A stretch of DNA of 39,199 nt from assembly GCA_016840095.1 (NCBI GenBank), contig JAEOSZ010000007.1, positions 1 to 39,199 of the forward strand. The letters are read 5' to 3'. Below, one piece after another: positions 24,029-32,527 of the stretch (position 1 is its first letter; each line of letters opens with the position of its first letter). The notes under the pieces were generated by a model that ran no database searches, was not told where the DNA came from, and was given only the letters and a program-made list of their open reading frames with translations. Origin of the DNA: Candidatus Heimdallarchaeota archaeon. Its GTDB lineage: Archaea > Asgardarchaeota > Heimdallarchaeia > Heimdallarchaeales > Heimdallarchaeaceae. The translations under genes were made by a program, and so were the position numbers.

Positions 24029-25666
24029 ATGAAAATGCTGCATAGCATAGAAGAAAGCAAAATTAAAGATTTTATAAACTATATTAAAGATTTTATTAAT
24101 TCTAGAAAAGATACGATAGGATTAGCTTTAGCTTTAACTACAGATAAGAAATTAATCTGGGCTGAAGGTTTTGGTTTTACAGATCAATCCAAAAAAGAGA
24201 AAGTTACTGCGGAGACTTTATTCAGCAGTCAATCGATTGGAAAAACATTCACATCATCAGCTTTTCTAATCCTAGCTAGTAAAGGATTAATTGCCCTTGA
24301 TGATACTATCAGGGCACACTATCCAAGATTCAAGATTAATACTATTCATGGAGAACCAGATGAAGAAATCTCTAAAATCACTTTTAGAAGGATGTTAAGC
24401 CATACTGCAGGATTAACTCATGAAGCTCTAAGAGGGAACAATTATGATTATTCTCCTTGTACTTTTGAGGAACACATTGAAAGTATAAATGACTGGTGGC
24501 TTAAATCCCCTGTAGGAGCAGATATGTCCTATTCGAACCTAGGTTATGATTTGACTGCTTATGTTATGGGATTGATTAAAGATACATCTTTTGAAGAAGT
24601 AATGAAAGAAGAATTATTCGAGCCTTTAGAGATGTTGAATACAACATTAGATGTTGAAGAAGCTCTGAAAAGATCTTTCGCAAGAGGATTTGACGGAGAA
24701 TTTGCTTTTCCAATAGTTCAAATACCTATGTTAGGAGCAGGAGGATTGTTCTTCAATGTTCTAGATGTAGCTAAATTCATAAGATTTCATCTTAAAAAAG
24801 GGAAAATTAATCAAAAACAATTAATTAATCCTGAACTTTTTGATGAAATGTATAAGACTACTTCCAACGAATACACTGAATATGGATATGGTCTAGGAAT
24901 ATATGCTGCTGGAAAATTAAATAATTCATTAATCTATGGGCATGCAGGTGGAGGATATGGTTATCAAACAAACATGATGTGGGTACCTGAGCAAAAAATA
25001 GGTGTAGTAGTATTATCTAACAATATGAAAGACAGTCGCGTGAGTAGCATAGCTATGAAGGCTCTAAAGCTAATAACAGAAGAATCAGAAGAACAGGAGT
25101 TAAAGAGTGATTTTGAGAAACCAAAATGTGAAGAAGTCTCTGCTGATTTGCTAAAAGCTCTAGAGGGAACCTATTGTGCAGAAAATAATCTCACATCTCA
25201 AATGATTAGAATTTCCTACGAAAACAACAATCTATACTTGTATGATATGAGTAATAATAGTTCAGAACTTTATCCATTCAACTCAATAGATTTTACAACA
25301 GATAAAAATAGAATTCTGAAATTTAAGTTAGATCAGCAAGGAAAACCAAACAGTGTTTTAATTGATGATCGTTTGTTCCCATATGTATACAAGTATAACG
25401 ATGGTCCTAATGATGAAGAAGGACCTAACTTGGAAGAATGGAAAGAATATGTGGGAACATATTTCTTTGAAGATGAAGCTAAACCTAGTTCTCTTAGTCT
25501 ATTTCTTCAGAATGGGTATCTATATTTAAAGTATAAATGTAATTTTAAATTACATCATCATGAAGAGAATATATTTTTCACTGCTGATGGAGAAGCTTTA
25601 GTCATTAAACAGGATCATTTGATTTACAAAGGGATTACAGTTACTAAAATGGAGAAGGAAACTTAG
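24029..25666 (+). CDS. Serine beta-lactamase-like hydrolase (class C/peptidase S12 type)
   Basis: The protein has 545 residues. Residues 1-360 form a beta-lactamase/D-aminopeptidase fold with SSQSIGKTF (nucleophile Ser69, Lys72), MSYSNLGYD (the Y-x-N motif, Tyr168) and GHAGGGYGY (the H/K-x-G motif), which together complete the active site. Residues 370-545 are a beta-strand-rich domain, often found as DUF3471-type lipocalin-like extensions. No signal peptide is seen, so it is probably cytoplasmic. Archaeal members usually act as esterases or peptidases rather than on antibiotics. The ATG has GGAGAT six bases upstream. Confidence 0.88.
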   Translation: MKMLHSIEESKIKDFINYIKDFINSRKDTIGLALALTTDKKLIWAEGFGFTDQSKKEKVTAETLFSSQSIGKTFTSSAFLILASKGLIALDDTIRAHYPRFKINTIHGEPDEEISKITFRRMLSHTAGLTHEALRGNNYDYSPCTFEEHIESINDWWLKSPVGADMSYSNLGYDLTAYVMGLIKDTSFEEVMKEELFEPLEMLNTTLDVEEALKRSFARGFDGEFAFPIVQIPMLGAGGLFFNVLDVAKFIRFHLKKGKINQKQLINPELFDEMYKTTSNEYTEYGYGLGIYAAGKLNNSLIYGHAGGGYGYQTNMMWVPEQKIGVVVLSNNMKDSRVSSIAMKALKLITEESEEQELKSDFEKPKCEEVSADLLKALEGTYCAENNLTSQMIRISYENNNLYLYDMSNNSSELYPFNSIDFTTDKNRILKFKLDQQGKPNSVLIDDRLFPYVYKYNDGPNDEEGPNLEEWKEYVGTYFFEDEAKPSSLSLFLQNGYLYLKYKCNFKLHHHEENIFFTADGEALVIKQDHLIYKGITVTKMEKET

Positions 25667-25728
25667 ATTCTCTTTTACTTGTGAAAAATCCTTCCTTAAT
25701 ATAAATATTCTATCGATTCACAAAGAGA

Positions 25729-25739
25729 GGATATATAAG
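25729..25739 (+). promoter_or_regulatory. TATA-like box for the GNAT gene
   Basis: GGATATATAAG is centred 26-27 bases upstream of the ATG at 25761 with no ribosome-binding site in between, the textbook distance for a leaderless archaeal mRNA. Confidence 0.6.
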
Positions 25740-25760
25740 TGACTTAATCTTAATTTTGCT

Positions 25761-26549
25761 ATGTTTGAAGTTGTTGAAAAGAAAAATTATGGTAACTACA
25801 AAGGAATCTTTGGTAAACATAAATCTGTATCGATTTTTAATTATGCTTTTGATAACAAACTAGGAAAGCTAGAATTAGATAATTTAGATGAACCTGAATA
25901 TGCGAAATATTCGTTTGCAAACTTTATGTTTTTTACTGGAAAAACAGACAAAAATAAAGCCAAAAAAATGTTTGCAACATTCCCTCCTAAAGTAGCAATA
26001 ATTGTTGAAGATAAAGATTGGTATCAGCTTATTGAAGATTATTTTTCATCAAAGAAAGGGATAAGATTTATTCAACAGGAACGAGTTAATTTTTCAAGTG
26101 ATTCTCTCACAAAGGAACATCTAGACTCACTGAAGAAACCTTTACCTGAAGGATATCATATGAAAAAAGTAACCAAAGAGATAGTAGAAAATATTTCACC
26201 ATCACTTAAATATCATATTCAACTATTCTTTGGTTCTGATGATAGTTTTTTGGAAAAGGGAGTGGGATTCTGTATACTTGATAGTGAAAAACCAATCTGT
26301 ATGGCTTCTTCCTTTATTCCAATCTATAAGAATAAACTAGAGATAGAAATAGACACTGAGGATGATCCAAAATACAGAAGAAAAGGATTTGCAACAGCTG
26401 CATGTATAGCACTTCTAGAATTCTGTCTGGAGAACAATCTTACTCCAGAATGGGATGCACAAAACGAAGCTTCTGTTGGATTGGCTAAGAAATTAGGATA
26501 CACTGAAAAGGAAAAGTGGAAATTATTTTATTATATCGAAAATAAATAA
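25761..26549 (+). CDS. GNAT-family acetyltransferase (GNAT_acetyltran type)
   Basis: The protein has 262 residues. The C-terminal half carries the acetyl-CoA site: EIEIDTEDDPKYRRKGFATAACIALLEFCLENNL, with the RRKGFAT loop of motif A, followed by TPEWDAQNEASVGLAKKLGY of motif B. This WDAxNxxSxxLAxKLGY pattern matches the GNAT_acetyltran family related to zwittermicin resistance proteins and to uncharacterised GNATs. The N-terminal half is a degenerate GNAT-like domain. The role may be modification of an amine-containing small molecule; the substrate is unknown. Confidence 0.85.
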   Translation: MFEVVEKKNYGNYKGIFGKHKSVSIFNYAFDNKLGKLELDNLDEPEYAKYSFANFMFFTGKTDKNKAKKMFATFPPKVAIIVEDKDWYQLIEDYFSSKKGIRFIQQERVNFSSDSLTKEHLDSLKKPLPEGYHMKKVTKEIVENISPSLKYHIQLFFGSDDSFLEKGVGFCILDSEKPICMASSFIPIYKNKLEIEIDTEDDPKYRRKGFATAACIALLEFCLENNLTPEWDAQNEASVGLAKKLGYTEKEKWKLFYYIENK

Positions 26550-26584
26550 AGTTAATCGCTTTTATCTTTTATTAACTGATTTCA

Positions 26585-28021
26585 TTACTGTTTCGATTTC
26601 TTCTTTCTTGTTCTTAAGGTGACTAGTGGAATTGTTACAATCAAAGTACTTAGGAAAAGATACAAATAATTAGTAATATACTCTGCGACTTCTGGAACAA
26701 AATCCAATGGATACAAATCTTCAGAACCTGCTGCACCGTCTATAGTATAGCTAGCACTAACTATTGGGTTCCAGTTATTCCAGAAATTCCCTTCCTGGAG
26801 TATTTCATTATACCATTGATCTCCTACATCATCAGAAGCTTGTATTTCATTTCCTGCGAGATTGTTATCATAGAAAGCATTATGGTATATCTTGTTTAAA
26901 CCTACTGAACCTTGCATCATTAATCCATAACCTGTATTAGACTCAAAATGGTTATTGGTTATTAGGCTCTCAGATGAGCTTATAATCCTCATTCCATAGA
27001 AATTATCTATGAGATAGTTGTGTGATATAGCTAGATTGTTACTCATTTCAGCTCTGATACCTGAATCACTATTATTTGAGCAATTATTTCCAGTAATTAA
27101 AGCATCACCTGAGTTTGTGACTTTTATTCCAACTTCAGCATTATTGTTGCAAGTATTGTAGATCAGTTCAACATAATTAGAATTGTTTATTCGGATTCCA
27201 GTATTTGCCTGCACAGTATTCCCTTTAACATATGTAAAATCAGAATCTCTTATATCGATCCCACCATCAATATCAACTATGTAGTTTTCTACTAGTTTGC
27301 CGTTTAAGCTTCCTGTAAGAATAAGATATGAACAATTATTCCCAGAGATAGTTGCATCATGTGAGAAGTCCAATTCGATACCAACTTCCGCAGTTTTATC
27401 ACAATCATTTTGTATGATAGAAGCTCCATTAGAATTAGTTAATGAAATAGCAGTTGATGCATAGATAGTGTTGCCTTTAACATAAGTGAAATTTGAATCT
27501 TGTAATTCGATTCCAGCATCAAATGAGATTATTTTATTGTAATAAGCTCCACTGTCAAGGGAACCTTTAATTCGAAGTCCTCCTCCACCTGATGATTCTA
27601 TATCATTACCTTCAATTCGAAAAGAACCTTCATTCAGATTTTTGTGTTTCCCTATTGTAATTGTATGATTTGTATCTGTTTTAAGAAAACAGTTCTGAAT
27701 AATGAAGTGTTTAGTAGTATAACCTCCGAAACTAAGACAAGAATCACTAGTGGTTGTTATGTTGTAATTTTCTATTCGATATGGATCACCAGCTGACCCA
27801 TCTCCCGGAAATCCATATGCTTCAAAATCTGAATCATAATCAATAACCATCGGGGACGCAACTACTAAATCGTTTAACGAAGGCAATCCAAGAACTGGAT
27901 CAGAAGAGACTATTGCAACTGTGTTGCTAACTCCTGTATTCAATAAAATACTATAAACTATCAAAGAAAACATCATTACTATTATTGAGACTTTGAGGTT
28001 GTTTTTTTTCACTTCGTTCAT
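26585..28021 (-). CDS. NosD-like parallel beta-helix surface protein
   Basis: The protein has 478 residues. The N-terminal hydrophobic segment (VSIIVMMFSLIVYSILL) is a signal, followed by GSAGDPYRIENYNITTTSDS, which matches the entry module of the protein at 12541-14547. Beta-helix turns of the PbH1 kind follow (ITGNNCSNNSDSGI, ISHNYLIDNFYGMRI). Internally DSNFTYVKGNTIYASTA and DSDFTYVKGNTVQANTG show that two long segments were duplicated. Near the C-terminus there is GNFWNNWNP and EDLYPLDFVPE, then the anchor (LYLFLSTLIVTIPLVTL with RTRKKK). A carbohydrate-binding or adhesin role is likely but unproven. Confidence 0.85.
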   Translation of the reverse strand: MNEVKKNNLKVSIIVMMFSLIVYSILLNTGVSNTVAIVSSDPVLGLPSLNDLVVASPMVIDYDSDFEAYGFPGDGSAGDPYRIENYNITTTSDSCLSFGGYTTKHFIIQNCFLKTDTNHTITIGKHKNLNEGSFRIEGNDIESSGGGGLRIKGSLDSGAYYNKIISFDAGIELQDSNFTYVKGNTIYASTAISLTNSNGASIIQNDCDKTAEVGIELDFSHDATISGNNCSYLILTGSLNGKLVENYIVDIDGGIDIRDSDFTYVKGNTVQANTGIRINNSNYVELIYNTCNNNAEVGIKVTNSGDALITGNNCSNNSDSGIRAEMSNNLAISHNYLIDNFYGMRIISSSESLITNNHFESNTGYGLMMQGSVGLNKIYHNAFYDNNLAGNEIQASDDVGDQWYNEILQEGNFWNNWNPIVSASYTIDGAAGSEDLYPLDFVPEVAEYITNYLYLFLSTLIVTIPLVTLRTRKKKSKQ

Positions 28022-28240
28022 CTCTGTAAGTAATTGATATACTTTACAATATTAGTATTCTTCTATTGTGTTTTTGGGTATTATTTAGAATAATATCCTG
28101 CATCAAGAACTAATGTAGTTTCTGCATTACAATATGAATGAAAACTTCATTCATTTTTTCTTTTTTTATAAATCTCTTGAATACAAGAAAATGATACCAA
28201 ATAAATAAATAGCAAATAAGAATTTATTTCATGATAAAAC

Positions 28241-29434
28241 ATGGAAAGGATACTCAAAGAAGTTGATCAAGAAGAGCTATTTTTACATGTACTTAAATTA
28301 GAAGGAGTAAAACACCCAATAGAATCACCTGAGAAACTTAATGAAGCAGCAGACTACATCAAATCTAAATTTCAGGAATATGGACTAGAAACTAGAGAAC
28401 ATACTTTTATGCTGGAAGGATTTGATTTTCCATTTAGAAACATTGAGGGATATCTGGGAGATGGATCAAATTCTGAGCTTCTTATTACAAGTCATTACGA
28501 TACAACAGCCACTACACCAGGTGCAGATGATAATGCTTCAGCAGTTGCAGGAATGTTGGAAACTGCTAGAGTTCTTTCTCAAGAAGAAAATGTTGGAAAT
28601 ATACGTTTTGTTAGTTTCACAATGGAAGAAATGAATCCTGTTATAGCCCTTAAATGGAAGATGGCAACAGAAGAATCAGGCCTTTTTGATGAACAAAACC
28701 GTAGTTTAACTTACCACACACAGAAAATGTATTCTAAATACATTAACCACTTTATTGTGGGAAGAATGAAGTACATGGTTTATGATGATGCATTTCAATA
28801 TGCCATGAAAAAAGTAAAAGATCAGATAAATGATCAACAAAAAGAGTTCTTTGAGAAACTAAGAAGAATATACAAAGGAATAACTCTGATTAATTTTCCA
28901 GGTAAATCTTACTTAAAGGGTAGTCATGAGTGGTTAGAATATGCAAAAAAAGAGAAGAAGAAAATAACTGGTGTAATCAACTTAGAGATGATAGGTTTTG
29001 TATCTAGACTAAAGAAATCACAAAGAACACCAAGTTTACTGAAACCTCTATTCTTTCCATCATATAAGATTAATCCATTCAAGGTAAGAGGAGATTTCAT
29101 AGCAATTGCCAGTGATAAAAATTCTAAGAAATTAGGAAGAGTGTTCTTTAAGCAGTGTAAACAAGAATCGATCAAGCTACCTTGTTTGTTTATCAAAGTA
29201 CCTCTCAGATACGAGAAGATTGCAAAATACATGGAAATTCTGTTGAGGTCAGATCATGCACCATTTTGGAGAGCTAACATACCAGCTATCATAGTATCAG
29301 ACACATCGTTCTTACGCTATCCATTTTATCATACACAAGCTGATACTATTGATAAACTAGATTTCGATTTCATGAAGAAGGTAACACAAGCTACAGTAGC
29401 ATCTACAATTGAATTCTCTTCCCACAATACTTAA
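28241..29434 (+). CDS. M28 family zinc metallopeptidase
   Basis: The protein has 397 residues with the M28 di-zinc ligands in order: His85 in LITSHYDTT, Asp96/97 in PGADDNASAVAG, the Glu129-Glu130 pair in SFTMEEMNP, the third-shell NLEMIGF (canonical members have NLDMIG, so Asp to Glu is a notable change) and the final His in FYHTQADT. An insertion of about 80 mostly helical residues lies between the EE pair and GSHEWLEYA. No signal peptide is present, so this is an intracellular aminopeptidase or carboxypeptidase-type enzyme. A 95-codon decayed duplicate of its 3' end lies at 23653-23927. Confidence 0.87.
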   Translation: MERILKEVDQEELFLHVLKLEGVKHPIESPEKLNEAADYIKSKFQEYGLETREHTFMLEGFDFPFRNIEGYLGDGSNSELLITSHYDTTATTPGADDNASAVAGMLETARVLSQEENVGNIRFVSFTMEEMNPVIALKWKMATEESGLFDEQNRSLTYHTQKMYSKYINHFIVGRMKYMVYDDAFQYAMKKVKDQINDQQKEFFEKLRRIYKGITLINFPGKSYLKGSHEWLEYAKKEKKKITGVINLEMIGFVSRLKKSQRTPSLLKPLFFPSYKINPFKVRGDFIAIASDKNSKKLGRVFFKQCKQESIKLPCLFIKVPLRYEKIAKYMEILLRSDHAPFWRANIPAIIVSDTSFLRYPFYHTQADTIDKLDFDFMKKVTQATVASTIEFSSHNT

Positions 29435-29482
29435 TAATTCTAGAGTCTTAGCTATACTAGTATACTTAGGGTGTAGGAATTC

Positions 29483-30523
29483 ATGCCAGAATATTGGCAA
29501 TTAAAAAAAATCAAAAACAAGGAGTGGAGAAATAGAATAGCCCAAAATTTACTAAATTTGAGGATGCAATTACAAGAGCTAATACCTTGTAGAACTGTAA
29601 CAGAAACCCTCTTACTTGCTACTTGGAATATTCGTGATTTTGGAGCTAGAAGATTTAATCCAAGAAAAAGAACAAAAGAATCTCTCTTTTACATTGCTGA
29701 AATAATCTCAAAGTTTGATATTGTTGCAGTTCAAGAAGTTAATGAAAATTTAGATCAATTTCAAGATTTAATGGATATTCTTGGTTATCCGTGGACTTAC
29801 ATTTCTACTGATACTACCGAAGGTCCAGGTGGTAATCAAGAAAGAATGGCTTTCATTTATGACAGATCAAAAGTTAGATTCAGGAATATCGCAGGAGAGA
29901 TAGTTCTTCCGAAAACTCAACTCATTCAAAGAGAAAAACAATTTGCTCGAACACCGTTTTTAGTTTCATTGCAATCTGGTTGGTTTAAGTTCAATCTTTG
30001 CACAGTACACTTGTATTATGGCAGTGATAGTGGCATTGGCATGAAACGCAGAATAGCTGAGATCAAAGCAATTACCAAAGCACTTGCTAAGAAAGCGAAA
30101 AAGGACAGAGAGAGCTATATTGTTTTAGGAGATTTCAACATTATTGGACCTAAAGATGAAACCATGGAAGCTTTATTGACTAATGGATTCATGATACCAG
30201 ATAGCATTTGGGACACAGCTTCAACTCCTTTTAGTGCAAAGCATTATGATCAGATAGCTTTTAGAGCAGAAGAAGGGAAGGTACAATTTGGTAATCGAGG
30301 AGGAATTCTGAACTTCTTTGAAACAGTTTTCAGAGATGACGAAGCAGAATTGTACATTAACAAATATGACAGAGATTTTGAAAAACATGGAGATCCAGAT
30401 GATGCTGATAGAAAAGGGAATTACTATCTCAAAAGATGGAGAACCTGGCAAATGTCTGATCATTTACCACTGTGGATAGAACTAGAAATTGATTTCACAG
30501 ATGAGTATTTAGAATCACTGTAA
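29483..30523 (+). CDS. Endonuclease/exonuclease/phosphatase (EEP) fold protein
   Basis: The protein has 346 residues. EEP motifs appear in order: LLATWNIRDFG (Asn), DIVAVQEVNEN (metal-binding Glu), VLGDFNIIGP (Asp and Asn) and QMSDHLPLW (the SDHxP catalytic His). HLYYGSD supplies the conserved His of the central strand. The family includes DNase I, exonuclease III, sphingomyelinases and inositol phosphatases; no abasic-site or lipid-specific feature decides between them. An insertion (FGNRGGILNFFETVFRDD) lies before the last motif. No signal peptide is present. It follows the M28 gene by 48 bases. Confidence 0.85.
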   Translation: MPEYWQLKKIKNKEWRNRIAQNLLNLRMQLQELIPCRTVTETLLLATWNIRDFGARRFNPRKRTKESLFYIAEIISKFDIVAVQEVNENLDQFQDLMDILGYPWTYISTDTTEGPGGNQERMAFIYDRSKVRFRNIAGEIVLPKTQLIQREKQFARTPFLVSLQSGWFKFNLCTVHLYYGSDSGIGMKRRIAEIKAITKALAKKAKKDRESYIVLGDFNIIGPKDETMEALLTNGFMIPDSIWDTASTPFSAKHYDQIAFRAEEGKVQFGNRGGILNFFETVFRDDEAELYINKYDRDFEKHGDPDDADRKGNYYLKRWRTWQMSDHLPLWIELEIDFTDEYLESL

Positions 30524-30548
30524 ATAGAGCTATGAAAGAGGTGATAGT

Positions 30549-31121
30549 ATGTTAAGAGAAAGAAGAAAACGATTGATTAAAAAAATGAAAAATCGAAGGA
30601 TATTTTTCTATATCATTATTATTTTACTCATTATTACAGCAACAATATTGATGATTGTCTTTGGAACACCGAATTTAGAACCTGAAGAATCGGACTTATT
30701 AGCAATAGCAGGAGTTGTAATTTTACCTTTAGTAATATCTGAGTCGATAAAACAAGGTTTTTCATATCTGAAAGAACACAGAAAGAGTGCAGAAACTGAA
30801 GAAAAAATCAAAGAAGAATTTAAACATAATCTTGTTCGTTTCATATATCATTGGGATTTAGGTACTCTACGACCTGCATTTTTTGTACTCCATGAAGAAA
30901 TTGTAAAATTACTTGAGAAAAATATGATTATTATCTTGAAAGAGGTTAATGAGATTCAATTTTCCAAAATAGAGGAACTGTACAAAATTGCACTTGAGTT
31001 CAAAATTCCTGATGAAGTAAGTAAAAACAATTATAAAAACAGATTTAGTAATAAATCAGATTTGAAGAAATTCAATCTTTTTGTAACTTCATGCAGAGAA
31101 TTAATAGAATCATGGGAATAG
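30549..31121 (+). CDS. Two-helix membrane protein with cytoplasmic C-terminal domain
   Basis: The protein has 190 residues. A basic N-terminus is followed by two membrane helices (FFYIIIILLIITATILMIVFG and LLAIAGVVILPLVISESI) and a soluble helical domain of about 120 residues (EKIKEEFKHNLVRFIYHWDLGTLRPAFFVLHEEIVKLLEKN). No family is recognised. GGTGAT four bases upstream of the ATG is a strong ribosome-binding site. It lies 25 bases after the EEP gene and may be co-transcribed with it. A 39-codon ORF overlaps its end in another frame. Confidence 0.65.
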   Translation: MLRERRKRLIKKMKNRRIFFYIIIILLIITATILMIVFGTPNLEPEESDLLAIAGVVILPLVISESIKQGFSYLKEHRKSAETEEKIKEEFKHNLVRFIYHWDLGTLRPAFFVLHEEIVKLLEKNMIIILKEVNEIQFSKIEELYKIALEFKIPDEVSKNNYKNRFSNKSDLKKFNLFVTSCRELIESWE

Positions 31122-31231
31122 ACATTAGAGATGGTATAAAGATATTCTTTGAAGATGTTTTTAGGATTACTAAAGAACTTCAGTTGAAAGATTCTTATGA
31201 AAGACTAACATTAGAAAAAGCAATCTCTTAG
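31112..31231 (+). CDS. Small overlapping ORF or frame-shifted tail (tentative)
   Basis: A 39-codon ORF starts at ATG 31112, inside the last codons of the preceding gene, and reads MGIDIRDGIKIFFEDV then FRITKELQLKDSYERLTLEK, ending AIS. Its amphipathic, charged pattern looks like coding sequence. Either it is a translationally coupled mini-gene or the natural C-terminus of the 190-residue protein joined by a frameshift. No ribosome-binding site of its own is seen. Confidence 0.35.
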   Translation: MGIDIRDGIKIFFEDVFRITKELQLKDSYERLTLEKAIS

Positions 31232-31268
31232 TTCATGGAAATTCTTGTCCTTATCTTAGGAAATTTCA

Positions 31269-31320
31269 CAATTTGAGAGTTCTTTGTGTCAATTTGAGTC
31301 TTAAATTATATCTTTGATAT
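31269..31320. promoter_or_regulatory. Candidate operator region of the CHAT/SctV-like operon
   Basis: Two direct copies of CAATTTGAG start at 31269 and 31290, 21 bases apart, which is two helical turns. They are followed by the perfect palindrome ATATC-TTT-GATAT (31308-31320). The 318-base gap 31122-31439 otherwise holds only the tail ORF and the promoter. Same-face spacing suits cooperative binding of a regulator about 100 bases upstream of the operon promoter. No regulator is identified. Confidence 0.35.
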
Positions 31321-31403
31321 AACCAAAATGAATGCAAAAAACTTATTTAGCATTACGCATAAGTACATAAGATATACAAATTCGTATTAAGACTAAGTAT
31401 CGG

Positions 31404-31412
31404 ATTTTATAT
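31404..31412 (+). promoter_or_regulatory. TATA-like box of the CHAT/SctV-like operon
   Basis: ATTTTATAT lies about 32 bases upstream of the ATG at 31440 and about 20 bases before AAAGGAGGAGG (31427-31437), the strongest ribosome-binding site in the window. The strong site implies efficient translation of the first gene. The start point cannot be fixed and could lie further upstream if this box is not the one used. Confidence 0.4.
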
Positions 31413-31439
31413 CATTGAAATCATGAAAGGAGGAGGAAA

Positions 31440-32507
31440 ATGAATCAGAAAAAAAACAGTTTTCAGAGTACTATAGATAATTTTACAAAAAAACAAACAA
31501 TAACACCTAAAAGAATCATTATCAATCCTAAAAATATTGAAACAGGAGACTTAATGAGAGAAGAATTTGATCCCAAAAAACATTATTTTCAAATAAGTAT
31601 AAATGATATTTATCTCAAGTACTCTCGTAGATGGTTTAGAGAATATGTACCTTTAGTTATAGTTATCTCTGAGTTTAAATTCAAAGGAAAACAAGTGATA
31701 ATTCCTTTCATAACAGGTCCTACTAATTTTAAGGATTTAGTAGGTGAAGACATAACTGAAGGAATGAAGTTCTCCAATACACAAGTCGTTAGTTTACGAC
31801 CATATAATGGAGGACGTATAAAATTAACTGTATTATTATGTAAAGTAGTTAAAAGAGATTACTTAAAGGAAATACTTGGATTTTTAGAAAAGACTTCAGA
31901 TTTAGTAAGTTTAGCAGGAATTAGCTCCTATTTAGAAGTTGCACAAGCAATGCTAGAAGGAGTTCAATCAGTTCTGGATTCTGGAAAAGCATCACCTATA
32001 GCAAGTATTCATGAAGAATTTGATAGCGCTACAGGAGTAGACTTTTTACCTAATTATTTTGCTTTACTAGAACCTATTGAGACCAAAATAAATAAAGAAA
32101 AACTCTATGTGAGAGATTCTGATCTTGTCTATGGTGAGAATAAGGAAAAAGCAAAACCTTTCAGAGAAACAAGTTTTGTTCTTTATAGTATTACTCAAAC
32201 AGATAAAAGAGAAGATTTAGATTCGCTACCATTCTACCCACTTTATGAAAAAACAAAGCAATATGCAATGATTCCTATTCAGAATGTATGGGATCTTACG
32301 AAATTTTACTTATCTGATCTTCAAAGGACTATACTTCTTAGCCCAAATCTAACCCCCAATCAACGAATTTCCTTAGCTGATGATATTAAGGATGAGATTT
32401 ATACGATACATAAAAAATATGCTGGAAAAAGTGATTTGGGACCCGAAGCAAGAAAATTCAAACCAGATGACATAGAGAAGAGAATTCTTGAGATTCTCAA
32501 ACTATAA
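31440..32507 (+). CDS. Unrecognised protein, first gene of the CHAT/SctV-like operon
   Basis: The protein has 355 residues and no signal peptide or membrane helix. Residues 1-45 are basic and probably disordered. Residues 46-137 are beta-rich (HYFQISINDIYLKYSRRWF, VPLVIVISEFKFKGKQVIIPF, RIKLTVLLCKVV). Residues 138-183 form a helical stretch with small residues (EILGFLEKTSDLVSLAGISS, EVAQAMLEGVQSVLDSG). The rest is mixed and charged (VRDSDLVYGENKEKAKPFRE), ending in a helix. I do not recognise the family. The small-residue helix could be a hidden interaction or membrane-inserting segment and the charged linker a cleavage site, which would make it a candidate substrate or effector of the CHAT protease encoded 20 bases downstream. 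This is inference from position only. Confidence 0.8.
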   Translation: MNQKKNSFQSTIDNFTKKQTITPKRIIINPKNIETGDLMREEFDPKKHYFQISINDIYLKYSRRWFREYVPLVIVISEFKFKGKQVIIPFITGPTNFKDLVGEDITEGMKFSNTQVVSLRPYNGGRIKLTVLLCKVVKRDYLKEILGFLEKTSDLVSLAGISSYLEVAQAMLEGVQSVLDSGKASPIASIHEEFDSATGVDFLPNYFALLEPIETKINKEKLYVRDSDLVYGENKEKAKPFRETSFVLYSITQTDKREDLDSLPFYPLYEKTKQYAMIPIQNVWDLTKFYLSDLQRTILLSPNLTPNQRISLADDIKDEIYTIHKKYAGKSDLGPEARKFKPDDIEKRILEILKL

Positions 32508-32527
32508 GTTAAAGAAGATGGAAAATT

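Noticed and set aside
24029..25666. Antibiotic resistance beta-lactamase
   Set aside because: SxxK, YxN and HxG motifs are present but the protein lacks a signal peptide and has a C-terminal extension. Archaeal relatives are esterase or peptidase-like, so resistance is not supported.
31440..32507. Bacterial-type gasdermin as first gene of the operon
   Set aside because: The neighbouring caspase-like protease makes it tempting, but the protein is longer than usual and I see no convincing gasdermin pattern or short inhibitory C-terminal peptide. It is left as unknown.
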